6,842 nucleotides of DNA from DATCDR01 sp036510575. GTDB taxonomy: Bacteria > Actinomycetota > Acidimicrobiia > Acidimicrobiales > Bog-793. Positions within the stretch are counted from its first letter, which is position 1. Each line of letters starts with the position of its first letter. The stretch covers positions 1 through 6,842 of the forward strand of contig DATCDR010000198.1 of NCBI GenBank assembly GCA_036510575.1, given 5' to 3'. Position numbers and translations under genes: made by a program. The notes below the pieces were generated by a model, which was not told the origin of the DNA, ran no database searches, and was given only the letters and a program-made list of their open reading frames with translations. Positions 5,993-6,842 of the stretch are shown one piece after another.

Positions 5993-6014
5993 CGATCGAA
6001 AAGGCGGCAGGCGA

Positions 6015-6842
6015 ATGGCGGGCATCGCTCAGTTCCGTAGGTTCTTCGTTAGTGGTAGATGGCGTCACGAGGCGGCGACCGAGACTCGCCCTCGTGTCTT
6101 CGAAGCTCGCTATGTTGCGACGACAGCCCGGAGCGTCTCGCCCGCGCACGTTCTTGCACAACTCCTTACCCTGGGCGAGGCGCCTTCGCCCATCTTTCGA
6201 ATGACGCCGGATGCTGATCTAGCAGTGGGCTTCCCCTACGGTTGGCCACCAGTCGCGGTGGCCGGTCGGCGAACCGAGGGTGCCTGGCGAAAAAGAGTCG
6301 CCAGCCGCCTTAACCGCGGTGCTGGCGTGGTTTCGCAAGGCTCTCCTCGCCTCGCGGTAGCTATCGTCGTTCTCTTGTCGGTGGCCCTCGCGGCAGGCAT
6401 GGTGTCGGTCCAGTCGGGCATCGTCTCTCGTGCTCATACTGTCGCTGCAGATGTGAGTCGCTCCTCGATCTCGCGAGGCTTGACCGCATCGGCGGACGCG
6501 ACCAATTCAGCTAGGGCCGCGTTGGTACGAGCAGTTCGTCGAACGCTTGGCGAGGCGACTAATAGTGCGCCCGTCGCTGTCGGGGCGTCGTTTCGCGACG
6601 TCTACGCCCATGGTGGAGCAGACCTGCGTGCTCCTGGCTTCACCATCGGCATCGGCCGTGCCGCGATTGGGCGAGGTCAGTCGATTCAGCCGATCGCGTC
6701 AAAGCTTGTGACCGATGGGCGCGGCGCGACCTATCGCGCCGATGGGCTCGTCGAGTCGTATCTTGCCTCGCCGAGCGGTGTGGAGCAGTCCTTCAAGTTG
6801 GCGACTCGTCCGGGAGGACGGGGCCCACTGGTCATCGACGTC
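6015..6842 (+). CDS. exported or membrane-anchored surface protein, N-terminal part (FG-GAP-associated type)
   Basis: The frame stays open from a stop at 5967 to the window end, so the gene continues beyond it. I use ATG 6015, preceded by a modest GGCAGGCG; ATG 6201 has no ribosome binding site but leaves only 52 residues before the membrane segment, and GTG 6327 would make a classic signal peptide. A basic stretch (RKRVASRLNR) is followed by one hydrophobic segment, LAVAIVVLLSVALAAGMVSV (6351-6410), acting as signal peptide or anchor. The outside part then follows: an Ala/Ser/Arg-rich stretch and, at the end, YRADGLVESYLASPSGVEQSF and RPGGRGPLVIDV. This matches the conserved block (G-L-x-E-W-Y, G-P-L-G-x-E-Q-G-F, G-P-L-T-L) that precedes FG-GAP or similar repeats in large actinobacterial surface proteins. 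The repeat part itself is not visible. Export is well supported; the family is moderate; the start is unresolved. Confidence 0.7.
   Translation, partial: MAGIAQFRRFFVSGRWRHEAATETRPRVFEARYVATTARSVSPAHVLAQLLTLGEAPSPIFRMTPDADLAVGFPYGWPPVAVAGRRTEGAWRKRVASRLNRGAGVVSQGSPRLAVAIVVLLSVALAAGMVSVQSGIVSRAHTVAADVSRSSISRGLTASADATNSARAALVRAVRRTLGEATNSAPVAVGASFRDVYAHGGADLRAPGFTIGIGRAAIGRGQSIQPIASKLVTDGRGATYRADGLVESYLASPSGVEQSFKLATRPGGRGPLVIDV

Larger units (their letters stand above)
5502..6014. other. 513-base region without a supported gene
   Basis: Both minus-strand open frames here (5557-5961 and 5688-6161) give compositionally odd proteins with no recognisable motif. A 44-codon minus-strand frame from 5691 to 5557 (MTDTSCIRVSLADLL) is too short to support. 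The left part, with the AT-rich TTAATTAGTCATTT at 5536-5549, is the natural place for the regulator promoter. Two inverted repeats are present, at 5833-5859 and 5977-5992. The leader of the rightward exported-protein gene must lie in the right part. Confidence 0.4.

Noticed and set aside
5557..6161. Two minus-strand open frames of 134 and 157 codons
   Set aside because: There is no motif, signal or ribosome binding site; they overlap each other in different frames and the second overlaps the surface-protein frame.
3069..6842. Second copy of the tRNA-Arg 3' end (right attachment site)
   Set aside because: I looked for repeats of the T-arm and acceptor sequence to the right of the integrase and saw none by eye; a computed search is needed beyond the window.
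1..6842. CRISPR array, riboswitch, retron or toxin-antitoxin pair
   Set aside because: No regularly spaced repeats, conserved riboswitch core or paired small genes were seen.

Overview
The window looks like chromosome from a high-GC actinobacterium. The base composition, mostly G/C third codon positions, a tRNA gene without an encoded CCA end, an IS110 remnant of actinobacterial flavour and an exported protein of the FG-GAP-associated type all fit. A Thermoleophilia-like host is a guess and is not proven by anything here.

Region 1 (1-1561) is catabolic. The start of a Rieske-type aromatic ring oxygenase (phthalate 4,5-dioxygenase-like alpha subunit) runs leftward off the window. A LigJ-like (4-oxalomesaconate hydratase-like) amidohydrolase-2 protein runs rightward from the shared 240-base gap. 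In known pathways such proteins act at the ring-hydroxylation step and after protocatechuate 4,5-cleavage, so the pair suggests an aromatic-acid degradation locus.

Region 2 (1732-3079) is an integration module: a complete tRNA-Arg(ACG), a probable intrinsic terminator, then a full tyrosine recombinase with all catalytic residues on the same strand. This is the usual left junction of an element integrated into a tRNA gene. I found no second copy of the tRNA 3' end in the window, so the other border is outside it or lost.

Region 3 (3105-4342, minus strand) is a two-gene envelope unit convergent with the integrase: a DUF4190-like membrane protein with an extracytoplasmic beta-rich region, overlapping a tiny lipoprotein that starts with TTG.

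Region 4 (4343-6014) is decayed sequence: an IS110-family transposase relic, a LysR-type regulator cut down to its DNA-binding end, and about 0.5 kb with no convincing gene. Region 5 (6015-end, plus strand) is the beginning of a large exported or membrane-anchored protein whose last visible residues resemble the conserved segment preceding FG-GAP repeats in actinobacterial surface proteins.

No clearly undescribed system is demonstrated. The most interesting points are the tRNA-integrase junction with unassigned cargo, the envelope gene pair beside it, and the LigJ-like enzyme with an unusual low-complexity insert.
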